A DNA stretch of 64,000 nt from JADJLQ01 sp031417835 (GTDB taxonomy: Bacteria; Bacteroidota; Bacteroidia; Chitinophagales; Saprospiraceae). Under the pieces are notes generated by a model. It saw only the letters and a program-made list of their open reading frames with translations, did not search any database and was not told the origin of the DNA. The DNA is taken from positions 1-64,000 of the forward strand of contig JANOWJ010000125.1 in the NCBI GenBank assembly GCA_031417835.1. The letters are read 5' to 3'. Every line of letters starts with the position of its first letter. The stretch's first letter is position 1. Shown here in pieces: positions 1 through 7,030 of this stretch. The translations under genes and the position numbers were made by a program.

Positions 1-2
1 AT

Positions 3-1469
3 GCTTTCAAAATCTTGTACCGAGCCAGTCCTAATTTTGTCGAACGCAGTAGACTTCGATTGGATCAAACGATACAACAGATCGTACCAAATGCTAGAGA
101 CTATCCGGTCGCTTCAGCTATGTTATTAGGATTGCGTAAAAAAATGGATCCCGAATTGTATAAAGCATACTCAGCTACAGGGGCAGTCCATATCTTAGCG
201 GTTTCAGGTCTGCACGTAGGTATCTTGGCACATATTTTTACCGTATTATTTTCCTTTCTACCGTTTAAAAGCAGATATCATAAACTGATTCAACTCATAA
301 GCGTACTTATCATCATATGGGGGTATACTATTCTGACTGGAGCTACTCCTTCTATCATGAGATCGGCCCTCATGTTTTCATTAATGATGATAGCTGCTCC
401 CCTTCGTCGGGATACTGCACCGATGAATATATTGGCCGGTACGGCATTTGTACTTTTATTGATTAACCCTTTAGATCTTTTTAATATCGGGTTTCAATTA
501 TCATTTGGTGCGATGGCCGGCATATTTTTGCTGTATGATCCTATTCGTAAGTTATTCAATCCTACACACAACATCACGCAAGCTCTGTGGAGTATAACCT
601 CTGTCGCTTTAGGTGCTCAGCTGATGATCTATCCTATCGTGGGTTATCATTTTCATCAATTTGCATTTTATTTTTGGTTGACTAGCTTTATCAGTACCCC
701 ATTTTCTTATCTCATTATCCTTGGTGGGATGATTGCCATTCCGATCCAATGGCTAGGTATCAGTATATTATACTTTTTGAAATATCCATTGATCTTAGGT
801 GTAAGTTGGATGAATAACATCATCGCTTGGATCTATACCCTCCCATTGGGTAAGGTGACCGGTTGGTGGCCTACTGTTGTACAGTGCATTATCCTAGTGA
901 CATTATCTTTTGCCATAGCTCACTGCCTCATAAAGAAAACCTGGCAGTCCTGCAGAGCCCCGATACTCTGCCTCATACTATTTATGTTGACCCTTCTTTT
1001 CAACGATTGGATCTATATCCATCGAACCGAATTGGTAGCCAGTTTTGCTAGAGGCCATGCAAAAGTATTTGTAAAAGATGGCCCCTTTATCATTATACTA
1101 CAGGGTGACAGCACCTTGGTATCATCCAATTATATAGAGAGGTATAACATCAAACCAGAACATATCTTTAGACTAGATTCACTCAATCTGAAGTATCGGA
1201 CTGATCATCTGCTCATCAGCCGAAAACAGATTGACTCAAAATCTGACACCTACCGTGTCGTGCTTCATCGAGCAGATAGCTTTACCACCGTACCTGATCA
1301 AAACGTACTATTAATGACCAAGTGGTGGAAACCCGAATCCATCATCGTCCCCTGGGCTCCAAAGCAGGTGTTTTCATCATCAGACCCAGGCCTTGAAGGT
1401 TACGCAAAACTATTTCCGGCTTCAAAAATTGTCACCACTAAAAATTCGTATTTTCAAGTCAAATTATAA
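3..1469 (+). CDS. comEC: ComEC/Rec2 DNA-uptake channel, 5'-truncated by the window
   Basis: Inner-membrane channel protein that carries single-stranded DNA across the membrane during natural transformation. The frame is open to the left edge, so the N-terminal part is outside the window; a TTG at 15 is not a credible start. The hallmark competence-domain stretch AVSGLHVGI lies near residue 65 of the visible part and is followed by about ten hydrophobic segments. After the last membrane segment (near residue 330) comes a soluble tail of about 150 residues without the HxHxDH zinc motif of the metallo-beta-lactamase domain found in many longer ComEC proteins. It is directly followed by a helix-hairpin-helix gene, which fits a DNA-uptake role. 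Confidence 0.93.
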   Translation, partial: AFKILYRASPNFVERSRLRLDQTIQQIVPNARDYPVASAMLLGLRKKMDPELYKAYSATGAVHILAVSGLHVGILAHIFTVLFSFLPFKSRYHKLIQLISVLIIIWGYTILTGATPSIMRSALMFSLMMIAAPLRRDTAPMNILAGTAFVLLLINPLDLFNIGFQLSFGAMAGIFLLYDPIRKLFNPTHNITQALWSITSVALGAQLMIYPIVGYHFHQFAFYFWLTSFISTPFSYLIILGGMIAIPIQWLGISILYFLKYPLILGVSWMNNIIAWIYTLPLGKVTGWWPTVVQCIILVTLSFAIAHCLIKKTWQSCRAPILCLILFMLTLLFNDWIYIHRTELVASFARGHAKVFVKDGPFIIILQGDSTLVSSNYIERYNIKPEHIFRLDSLNLKYRTDHLLISRKQIDSKSDTYRVVLHRADSFTTVPDQNVLLMTKWWKPESIIVPWAPKQVFSSSDPGLEGYAKLFPASKIVTTKNSYFQVKL

Positions 1470-2585
1470 ATGAAGAAGGTATTTGGGAGTTCCTATTTTA
1501 CGTATTCGTTTAAAGAAAGGAAATCATTATTTTACTTATCTGCGTTACTCGCATTTCTGGTATTCGCGTATATCTATTTACAGTTTTATCCTCCACGTGG
1601 ACCCTCATTTGAATTTATTTCCAGCCTTGATACCTTCGCCAAAGCATCATACGACATTAAAAGGACTGGACATCTTGAATCTTCCCAATCAACTCCGCAA
1701 ACAGAAATTTCTTTTTTTGATCCTAATCAGATTACAAATGCTCAACTCCTAGCACTGGGTGTTTCTAAAAAAGCCGCCCTCAATTGGAGCAAATATGTAC
1801 AAAAAGGTGGGAAATTCAAGACCGCCGTTGACCTAAAAAAGATCTATGGCTTATCTGAATCCACTTACGATCGTATCAAGCCCTTTCTTTTGTTTAATAC
1901 CGCACAAAATAACAAGTTCATTACTCAAAACAGCCTCACCCCTACCGAACCAGCCAAGGCAAAGATTATAGACCCCAATACTGCTGTCTTGCAAGATTTG
2001 ATTGATGCTGGTATACCTGCTAGATCTGCTCAGAACATCATCAAGTACAGATCCAATGGTGGCCAATTCAAATCTGCAATCGATCTGGTTAAAATCTATG
2101 GTATGTCCGATTCACTGTTGAAGGAGCTAAAAGATTTGTTGATTTATAATCCATCTCCAAAAGCTGACAATGCCACATTGACATCTATAGATATCAATAC
2201 ATCAGATACTTCAGGTTGGAAAAAACTGGCAGGTATAGGGTCGGTGCTGTCTAAACGGATTGTGAATTATAGAGAAAAACTTGGTGGATTTTACTCTCCT
2301 TTGCAACTGAAAGAAGTCTATGGTTTGGCGGACTCTACGCTGCAAAAAATTCAACCTTTATTGCAGCCTTCGTCTATCTTTCGTAAGATAAGGATCAATC
2401 AAGACACCCTCACACGGCTCTATCATCCCTATATTTCCAAAAAAGATGCCCAAGTCATCGAACAATATAAGAATCAACATGGCCCCTTTAACGGCCCCGA
2501 TGATCTCAAATCAATATTAGCTTTTGATCAAAATTTTTGGGACCGATTGATTCCGTATTTCGACTTTACATTGCCGTCTAAATAA
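1470..2585 (+). CDS. Membrane-anchored helix-hairpin-helix protein (ComEA-like)
   Basis: 371 aa. One N-terminal membrane segment (about residues 20-40) is followed by a linker and at least three, probably four, helix-hairpin-helix units near residues 80-130, 160-215, 235-290 and 305-365. Each has the pattern of an L..G....A..I..YR..GG.F core followed by a K.IYG(L/M).DS segment. Such repeats bind DNA backbone non-specifically, and ComEA uses one pair as the DNA receptor for transformation. The ATG follows the comEC stop with no gap, so the two genes are probably translated together. It is longer than classical ComEA and has several HhH pairs; a direct uptake role is an inference from fold and neighbour. 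Confidence 0.8.
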   Translation: MKKVFGSSYFTYSFKERKSLFYLSALLAFLVFAYIYLQFYPPRGPSFEFISSLDTFAKASYDIKRTGHLESSQSTPQTEISFFDPNQITNAQLLALGVSKKAALNWSKYVQKGGKFKTAVDLKKIYGLSESTYDRIKPFLLFNTAQNNKFITQNSLTPTEPAKAKIIDPNTAVLQDLIDAGIPARSAQNIIKYRSNGGQFKSAIDLVKIYGMSDSLLKELKDLLIYNPSPKADNATLTSIDINTSDTSGWKKLAGIGSVLSKRIVNYREKLGGFYSPLQLKEVYGLADSTLQKIQPLLQPSSIFRKIRINQDTLTRLYHPYISKKDAQVIEQYKNQHGPFNGPDDLKSILAFDQNFWDRLIPYFDFTLPSK

Positions 2586-2635
2586 TTTCTTGATCCCTAG
2601 CTTATTTTAGGGCAACTCTATCCCTTTATTTCAAT

Positions 2636-2643
2636 TATTTTTG
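2636..2643 (+). promoter_or_regulatory. Candidate -7 box (TATTTTTG) for the ABC transporter gene
   Basis: Matches the Bacteroidota TAnnTTTG element. No clear TTG -33 box lies 19-21 nt upstream. Because it overlaps the TTG at 2641, transcription from it would begin after that codon, which favours the later TTG at 2665 as the translation start. Confidence 0.4.
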
Positions 2644-2664
2644 CATTTCACCACCGATATCTAT

Positions 2665-4449
2665 TTGAAAGAGCTATGGTCACTCAATAAGTATTTTGTC
2701 CGGTACCGTTTTCGATTTCTAGCCGGAATACTGTTTGTATTATTAATGAATTATTTTCGCATAGTTCAGCCACAGATGATTGGCAAAGCGCTGGATATGG
2801 TGATTGCAGAACTAAATCAACCAAACGATCAGTCTGCTCTCATTTTAGGACCTAAATTGGTTCGATTTGCGCTGATAGTATTTGGTTGCGCAGTACTGAT
2901 GGGCATCTTCATGTACTTCATGCGTCAAAGTATTATCGTCATGTCACGACTCATCGAGTATGATCTTCGGAAAAATATCTATGAGCATTACTCTTCGCTG
3001 GACCAGACCTTTTACCGCAATCAAAAGACCGGGGATCTAATGTCCCGCATCACCGAAGATGTGTCCAAAGTGCGTATGTATCTTGGCCCGGCAGTACTTT
3101 ATGCTATAGACCTTGGAGCCTTGATCTTATTAGTCGTAGCGAGTATGGTCAAAGTAGATCTTACCTTGTCATTATTGACTTTACTGCCCTTGCCGTTCTT
3201 ATCGATATCCATCTATTATGTAAGCACTATAATCAATAAAAAAAGTACCGTAATACAACAACAATTATCTAAGCTCACCAGCATCGCTCAAGAAGTCTAT
3301 TCCGGCATTCGAATCGTCAAATCTTATAATCAGGAGCGGGCTATGTCCTCTCTATTTGGAGCAGAAGCAGAACATTATAAAAACTCCACTTGGGATTTAT
3401 CCAAAGTCAATGCAATGTTTTTTCCGCTCATCATGCTGCTCACCGGCGTCAGTACCGTGGTGATCGTATGGGCTGGGGCGTACCGGGTTCAAGCAGGAGC
3501 AGTCACCGCGGGCAATATTGCTGAGTTTGTCATTTATATCAATATGCTGACTTGGCCAGTGACCGCCATAGGATGGCTCGCCTCTATCATTCAACAAGCC
3601 GAAGCTTCGATGAAAAGGATCAACGAATTTATGCACACCAAAACCTCTGTCGATACGGATGGAACCTATGTACCTGTACACATAGCTGGTAAGATCGAGT
3701 TTAAGAATGTAAGTTTCGTTTATCCAAACACGGGTGTAAAAGCCCTTGATCGATTATCTTTTACGATCCCAGCAGGTTCCAGAGTCGCCATTATCGGCCG
3801 TACGGCTTCAGGTAAAACAACCATCGCTGAGCTGTTACTCAGACTATTTGATGTGACGGAAGGTCAGATCCTGATAGATGGTAAATCCATCAAAGAATAC
3901 GATATCAATGCATTGCGTCAACGTATAGGGTATGTCCCTCAGGATCAGTTTTTGTTTTCTGAGCGTATAGAAGACAATATTCGATTTGGTGCCGCTACAG
4001 CTTCAAATGAGCAACTCAAACAGTATGCTCAGTATGCTGCGGTATATGAAGAAATCGACCGACTCCCAGACAAAATGAAGACCTTAATAGGTGAACGTGG
4101 AGTCACCTTGTCAGGTGGACAAAAACAACGTATAGCTATTGCCCGGGCATTGATCAAAAATCCGGAAATTCTGATCCTAGATGATTGCCTTAGTGCCGTG
4201 GACACCAGGACAGAGAAGGCAATTTTAGAAGCTTTTGATCAGGCTCTATTAAATAAAACGGCATTATTGATCACGCATCGGATCAGTCATCTGAATGGGT
4301 TTAATCAAATCCTGGTTCTGCATAAAGGCAAATTGGCAGAAATGGGTTCGCATGAAGAGTTGGTGGCGCTAAAAGGACATTATGCAGACCTTTTGGAGCA
4401 GCAAAAATGGGAGGATTCTACAACAGAAGCAGGTATAGCTTTAATATAG
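2665..4449 (+). CDS. ABC exporter, fused permease and ATPase (MsbA/MdlB type)
   Basis: Half-transporter of about 594 aa that would work as a dimer in the inner membrane, exporting a lipid, peptide or drug. The N-terminal half has six membrane segments (ABC_membrane type I exporter fold). The ATPase half has a Walker A GRTASGKTT near residue 378, the signature LSGGQKQR near 482, a Walker B ILILDDCLSAVD near 502 and an H-loop in LITHRIS. In the Walker B the residue after the last Asp is Asp where most family members have the catalytic Glu (ILILDD rather than ILILDE), so this half may be a weak hydrolase or partner of a heterodimer. The frame is open from 2641 (TTG), but the TTG at 2665 gives the usual family start MKELW and does not overlap the putative -7 box. 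Substrate unknown. Confidence 0.85.
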   Translation: MKELWSLNKYFVRYRFRFLAGILFVLLMNYFRIVQPQMIGKALDMVIAELNQPNDQSALILGPKLVRFALIVFGCAVLMGIFMYFMRQSIIVMSRLIEYDLRKNIYEHYSSLDQTFYRNQKTGDLMSRITEDVSKVRMYLGPAVLYAIDLGALILLVVASMVKVDLTLSLLTLLPLPFLSISIYYVSTIINKKSTVIQQQLSKLTSIAQEVYSGIRIVKSYNQERAMSSLFGAEAEHYKNSTWDLSKVNAMFFPLIMLLTGVSTVVIVWAGAYRVQAGAVTAGNIAEFVIYINMLTWPVTAIGWLASIIQQAEASMKRINEFMHTKTSVDTDGTYVPVHIAGKIEFKNVSFVYPNTGVKALDRLSFTIPAGSRVAIIGRTASGKTTIAELLLRLFDVTEGQILIDGKSIKEYDINALRQRIGYVPQDQFLFSERIEDNIRFGAATASNEQLKQYAQYAAVYEEIDRLPDKMKTLIGERGVTLSGGQKQRIAIARALIKNPEILILDDCLSAVDTRTEKAILEAFDQALLNKTALLITHRISHLNGFNQILVLHKGKLAEMGSHEELVALKGHYADLLEQQKWEDSTTEAGIALI

Positions 4450-4477
4450 AGCTGCCTTTAAAAGTCCAAAATTTAGT

Positions 4478-4485
4478 TATATTTG
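4478..4485 (+). promoter_or_regulatory. Candidate -7 box (TATATTTG) for the DUF3276 gene
   Basis: Exact match to TAnnTTTG, 27 nt upstream of the GTG start at 4513. No convincing -33 TTG is visible. Confidence 0.5.
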
Positions 4486-4512
4486 GAATAGAAATCCTTA
4501 AAACTTAATACC

Positions 4513-4869
4513 GTGGATCAGGATAATTTTGCTCGAAACCCAAGTGTCTACTCTCATAAAGTAAAAGCTGGCCGAAAAAGAACTTACTTTTTTGATGTTA
4601 TGCAGACCAAAGGAAATGATTTTTATCTTACCCTGACTGAAAGCACTCGTCGAAGTGATGGAAATGGCTACACCAGACATCAAATATTTTTATACAAGGA
4701 AGATTTTAATAGGTTTGCCGAAGGATTATCTGATGTCATCAATCATGTCAAAACCAACCTGATGCCAGACTATGATTACGACCAATTTGCTCACAGAGAG
4801 TCTCAGGAGCATCCAGAAGAGAATGTCGAAAGTAAAGACAAGGAAGATCAAGATCATATGACTTGGTAA
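4513..4869 (+). CDS. DUF3276 / PUR-alpha-like nucleic-acid-binding protein
   Basis: 118 aa, GTG start. The N-terminal 85 residues carry the family pattern: a basic KAGRKRTYFFDV strand, then LTLTES, then a Phe/Tyr-rich strand with an amphipathic helix (KEDFNRFAEGL). This family is a Bacteroidota and spirochaete relative of the eukaryotic PUR-alpha single-stranded nucleic-acid-binding repeat. The last 30 residues are acidic and low in complexity. The cellular role is not established. It has its own promoter-like box and stands alone upstream of the sulfur operon. Confidence 0.85.
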   Translation: MDQDNFARNPSVYSHKVKAGRKRTYFFDVMQTKGNDFYLTLTESTRRSDGNGYTRHQIFLYKEDFNRFAEGLSDVINHVKTNLMPDYDYDQFAHRESQEHPEENVESKDKEDQDHMTW

Positions 4870-4928
4870 TGCCTTTTTGGGCGAGACACTTTTAACACCT
4901 AATTAACTCGATATGCTCCTCGCCGTAC

Positions 4929-4959
4929 TTGCAAACCTGGCATGACTGTTGTATATTTG
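4929..4959 (+). promoter_or_regulatory. Promoter of the cysteine-leader/cysM operon
   Basis: A TTG at 4929-4931 (-33 element) and TATATTTG at 4952-4959 (-7 element) are separated by 20 nt, the spacing of the housekeeping Bacteroidota promoter. Transcription would begin near 4965, giving about ten nucleotides of leader before the ATG of the first cysteine-rich peptide. Confidence 0.75.
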
Positions 4960-4976
4960 TCAGCGGAAATTAAACA

Positions 4977-5039
4977 ATGAAATCTTTACTTACTGTCTGT
5001 TGTGCCTGTTGTTGTTGTAAACAACTTATCCTGACTTAA
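4977..5039 (+). CDS. Cysteine-rich leader peptide 1 (20 codons, 6 Cys)
   Basis: Short ORF whose centre reads VCCACCCC: six TGT codons at positions 8, 9, 11, 12, 13 and 14, ending at TAA 5037-5039. It lies immediately after an exact Bacteroidota promoter and 27 nt before a 17-bp perfect hairpin with A- and T-tracts. Position, size and codon content match leader peptides of amino-acid attenuators, where ribosomes stall when the charged tRNA, here Cys-tRNA, is scarce. The downstream operon makes cysteine, which fits. A stable metal-binding micropeptide is a less likely alternative. Confidence 0.75.
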   Translation: MKSLLTVCCACCCCKQLILT

Positions 5040-5065
5040 AAGTGGTTTTAGATGTTTATAAAAAT

Positions 5066-5113
5066 ATCGAAAAAGCTTTCTGGTCAGATCCGACAGAAAG
5101 CTTTTTCGATTTT
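5066..5113 (+). terminator. Attenuator terminator 1, behind leader peptide 1
   Basis: Perfect 17-bp stem, 5066-5082 with 5094-5110, and an 11-nt loop. The core begins AAAAAGCTTTC and ends GAAAGCTTTTT, so it has the A-tract/T-tract of intrinsic terminators. A weak competing pairing is possible between 5046-5053 (just behind the leader-1 stop) and 5066-5073, with 7 of 8 bases complementary. It sits between the promoter and the second leader, so it must be read through for the operon to be transcribed. Confidence 0.75.
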
Positions 5114-5137
5114 AAGCTCTAGTAGATTTTATAAATT

Positions 5138-5245
5138 ATGAAGACAAAACAATGTTACAGTTTACAAAGAGAGGCAGTCGCAGACTGTGCTTGTGCGTAT
5201 TATTGTTGTCATTCCATGATGTCGAAAGGTCTAGCTATGGTATAG
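5138..5245 (+). CDS. Cysteine/methionine-rich leader peptide 2 (35 codons, 5 Cys)
   Basis: ORF from ATG 5138 to TAG 5243-5245. Cys codons are at positions 6, 17, 19, 23 and 24 (the last pair at 5204-5209), followed by CHSMM; there are four Met codons including the start. The last Cys pair lies 12 nt before the antiterminator segment 5221-5229, which is inside this ORF. A ribosome stalled on the Cys pair would leave that segment free, while one that reached the stop codon would cover it. A small hairpin at 5174-5188 (GCAGTC with GACTGT) could serve as a pause signal. These geometric relations are what attenuation requires. Confidence 0.75.
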   Translation: MKTKQCYSLQREAVADCACAYYCCHSMMSKGLAMV

Positions 5246-5284
5246 ATTAATAAAGAATTTTTTTTTCCAAAAAAGCCTTTCGAC
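5221..5284 (+). promoter_or_regulatory. Antiterminator pairing that competes with terminator 2
   Basis: GTCGAAAGG at 5221-5229, inside leader 2, is perfectly complementary over 9 nt to CCTTTCGAC at 5276-5284. The latter includes the inner part of the 5' arm of terminator 2. The two pairings cannot coexist, giving a three-segment switch (segment 1 in the leader ORF, segments 2 and 3 the terminator arms). Starvation for Cys-tRNA should favour pairing 1:2 and read-through. Confidence 0.75.
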
Positions 5285-5307
5285 TTCAATTCTCGAAAGG
5301 CTTTTTT
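5269..5307 (+). terminator. Attenuator terminator 2, directly upstream of cysM
   Basis: Perfect 15-bp stem, 5269-5283 with 5293-5307, with a 9-nt loop. The arms run AAAAAAGCCTTTCGA and TCGAAAGGCTTTTTT. It ends 23 nt before the cysM ATG, so unless disrupted it would stop transcription before the operon. Its core resembles terminator 1, suggesting the two leader-terminator units arose by duplication. Confidence 0.82.
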
Positions 5308-5330
5308 AGTTTATTAGTACAAATTGAATA

Positions 5331-6284
5331 ATGACAATGAATCCGGTAGTCGTAGAAAATAAAAAAAACCTGACTGAGAGTCAGATCAACTTGATCGAGT
5401 CCGTCGAATCACTAGGCCGTTGGATTGGCGAAACTCCACTTTACCCACTTCATAGTTTTTCTACCGAAAAGGTAAAAATCTATGCCAAACTTGAATGGCA
5501 ACAGCTCGGTGGGAGTGTAAAAACGCGCCCGGCATATCATATGATCAAACAGGCTATACTATCGGGTGACCTGCAGGCACACCATACCATATTGGACGCT
5601 ACCAGCGGCAATACCGGAATAGCTCTAGCCACTATCGCAGCTAGCTTAGGTCTCAAAATCAAATTGGTTTTGCCAGAAAATGCTTCCAAAATGAGACAAT
5701 CCATCCTTAAAAAATTAGGCGTGGATGTGATCTTGAGTTCTCCATATGGAGGTACTGATGAGTCAAGACAAGTCGCCGGAGAAATCTTTTCCAAAATGGA
5801 CCATCCCTATTTTTATATCGACCAGTACAACAACGAAAATAACTGGAAAGCTCATTTTATTTCAACCGGTCCAGAAATTTGGCGTCAATCCGCTGGTTCA
5901 GTCACACATTTTGTAGCGGGATTGGGCACTACAGGATCTTTTACAGGCACCAGTCGCAGATTAAAACAATACTATCCTGAAATTCAGTGTATAGCATTGC
6001 AACCTGACGGCCCTTTGCATGGATTGGAAGGATGGAAACATCTGGAGACCGCTGAGATCCCAGGTATCTATGATGCATCCGTACCAGATAAGATCCTCGA
6101 AGTATCGTCCTATGACGCCTTTAAGATGATAGATCTGGTGGCAAAAAAAGAAGGTTTACTCATCAGCCCTTCAGCCGCGGCTAATCTGGTAGGGTCCTTG
6201 CAAATTGCTCAAACCATCGAACAAGGTCATATCGTCACATTGTTTGCCGATGACGCATCTAAATACCAAGAAATCTACAAATAA
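5331..6284 (+). CDS. cysM: PLP-dependent cysteine synthase CysM (O-phosphoserine/thiocarboxylate type)
   Basis: 317 aa fold-type II PLP enzyme. The Schiff-base lysine is probably K64 in LGGSVKTRPAY; the phosphate/cofactor loops are TSGNTGIALA and GLGTTGSFTGT. The region around HGLEGWKHLE and IPGIYD matches mycobacterial CysM, which uses O-phosphoserine and the CysO protein thiocarboxylate rather than sulfide and O-acetylserine. An Arg pair (SRRLKQY) follows the glycine loop where the mycobacterial enzyme has its substrate-specifying Arg. Its stop codon overlaps the start of mec (TAATG). Three further genes of the same route follow, so the assignment rests on sequence and context. Probably controlled by the two upstream attenuators. 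Confidence 0.88.
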   Translation: MTMNPVVVENKKNLTESQINLIESVESLGRWIGETPLYPLHSFSTEKVKIYAKLEWQQLGGSVKTRPAYHMIKQAILSGDLQAHHTILDATSGNTGIALATIAASLGLKIKLVLPENASKMRQSILKKLGVDVILSSPYGGTDESRQVAGEIFSKMDHPYFYIDQYNNENNWKAHFISTGPEIWRQSAGSVTHFVAGLGTTGSFTGTSRRLKQYYPEIQCIALQPDGPLHGLEGWKHLETAEIPGIYDASVPDKILEVSSYDAFKMIDLVAKKEGLLISPSAAANLVGSLQIAQTIEQGHIVTLFADDASKYQEIYK

Positions 6285-6715
6285 TGGATGTCATGATTGC
6301 CCCTGCTGCTTTGAAAGAAATCCATGAGATTGCTGAACGGACCTACCCTTTTGAATGTTGTGGTTTTTTATATGGCCAGATTGTAAATAATGCAGTAGTT
6401 ATAAATTCCATTTCTGAAGTGATCAATGACAGCGAAGAAAACAAAAAAGTACATTATACGATCCCACCCAAAGCATACATGAAAGCTGAGCGAAATGCCT
6501 TGGATCTCCAAACTTCTATCATAGGCGTATTTCATTCACATCCGGATCATCCACCTAAGCCTTCGAGTAGAGATTTGGCGGACGCCCTACCGGAACTGTC
6601 TTATCTGATCACCAGTGTCTACCAAGGTGAGGCTATGGCTACTCGGTCATTTAGATTATCCGAAGCAAGAAATTTTATAGAAGAATCAATTGAAATCACA
6701 TATCAAAAAAAATAG
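6284..6715 (+). CDS. mec: Mec-type JAMM metallopeptidase (releases cysteine from CysO)
   Basis: 143 aa. Complete JAMM/MPN+ zinc site: E24 in PFECCGFLYG, then H84-x-H86-x7-S94-x2-D97 in HSHPDHPPKPSSRD. In mycobacteria Mec cuts the isopeptide-like bond of the CysO-cysteine adduct and frees cysteine. Size is normal for the family. The start codon shares its A with the cysM stop, implying translational coupling. Because the CysO here carries two residues after its diglycine, this same peptidase may also have to trim the CysO precursor, as QbsD does for QbsE; that is an inference. Confidence 0.88.
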   Translation: MDVMIAPAALKEIHEIAERTYPFECCGFLYGQIVNNAVVINSISEVINDSEENKKVHYTIPPKAYMKAERNALDLQTSIIGVFHSHPDHPPKPSSRDLADALPELSYLITSVYQGEAMATRSFRLSEARNFIEESIEITYQKK

Positions 6716-6739
6716 TTTTTTAAACACACATTTAATCCC

Positions 6740-7018
6740 ATGGCAAAAATTATTATCCCGACTCCTTTACGCAAGTTCACTGCTAATCAGGCTGCAGTAG
6801 CCGTGAAAGAAGGCACCGTGCTCGAGTCGATCAAAGATCTCACCACTCAATTTCCCGAGTTGGACAAGCACCTGTTTGATGAGAAACAGGCACTCAGAGG
6901 CTTCGTACGGATCTTCTTAGGTGAAGACGATATCGAAGATTTGCAAGGTAATTCTACTGCAGTCAATCAGGGGGACACTATTTCGATCATTCCAGCTATA
7001 GCTGGTGGTAAAATTTAA
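6740..7018 (+). CDS. cysO: Ubiquitin-like sulfur carrier CysO (MoaD/ThiS family), C-terminus AGGKI
   Basis: 92 aa beta-grasp sulfur-carrier protein. Features are a start of MAKIIIPTPLRKFT, a central LDKHLFDEKQALRGFVRIF segment and the C-terminal strand ISIIPAIAGG followed by KI. The diglycine is normally the extreme C-terminus, where it is adenylated and turned into a thiocarboxylate; here two extra residues must be removed first. Length and the RGFVRIF segment resemble mycobacterial CysO more than ThiS (about 66 aa). It lies between mec and moeZ with short gaps (24 and 12 nt), so it belongs to the same transcript. Confidence 0.87.
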   Translation: MAKIIIPTPLRKFTANQAAVAVKEGTVLESIKDLTTQFPELDKHLFDEKQALRGFVRIFLGEDDIEDLQGNSTAVNQGDTISIIPAIAGGKI

Positions 7019-7030
7019 AAAATAGATAAT

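Noticed and set aside
5013..5027. GTTGTAAACAAC shared between leader 1 and the sequence near 52490
   Set aside because: In leader 1 it is made by Cys-Cys-Lys-Gln codons; the match is short and probably chance.
4977..5245. Metallothionein-like metal-binding micropeptides
   Set aside because: Cys runs fit superficially, but each ORF is followed by a terminator and a cysteine operon, and the antiterminator geometry of the second is better explained by attenuation.
4960..5330. Riboswitch (SAM type) or T-box for sulfur control
   Set aside because: No conserved core of either class is seen; the translated leaders and competing hairpins account for the sequence.
6740..7018. Assignment of the sulfur carrier as ThiS or MoaD
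   Set aside because: Length, the RGFVRIF segment and the cysM-mec context fit CysO better, though a shared role cannot be excluded.
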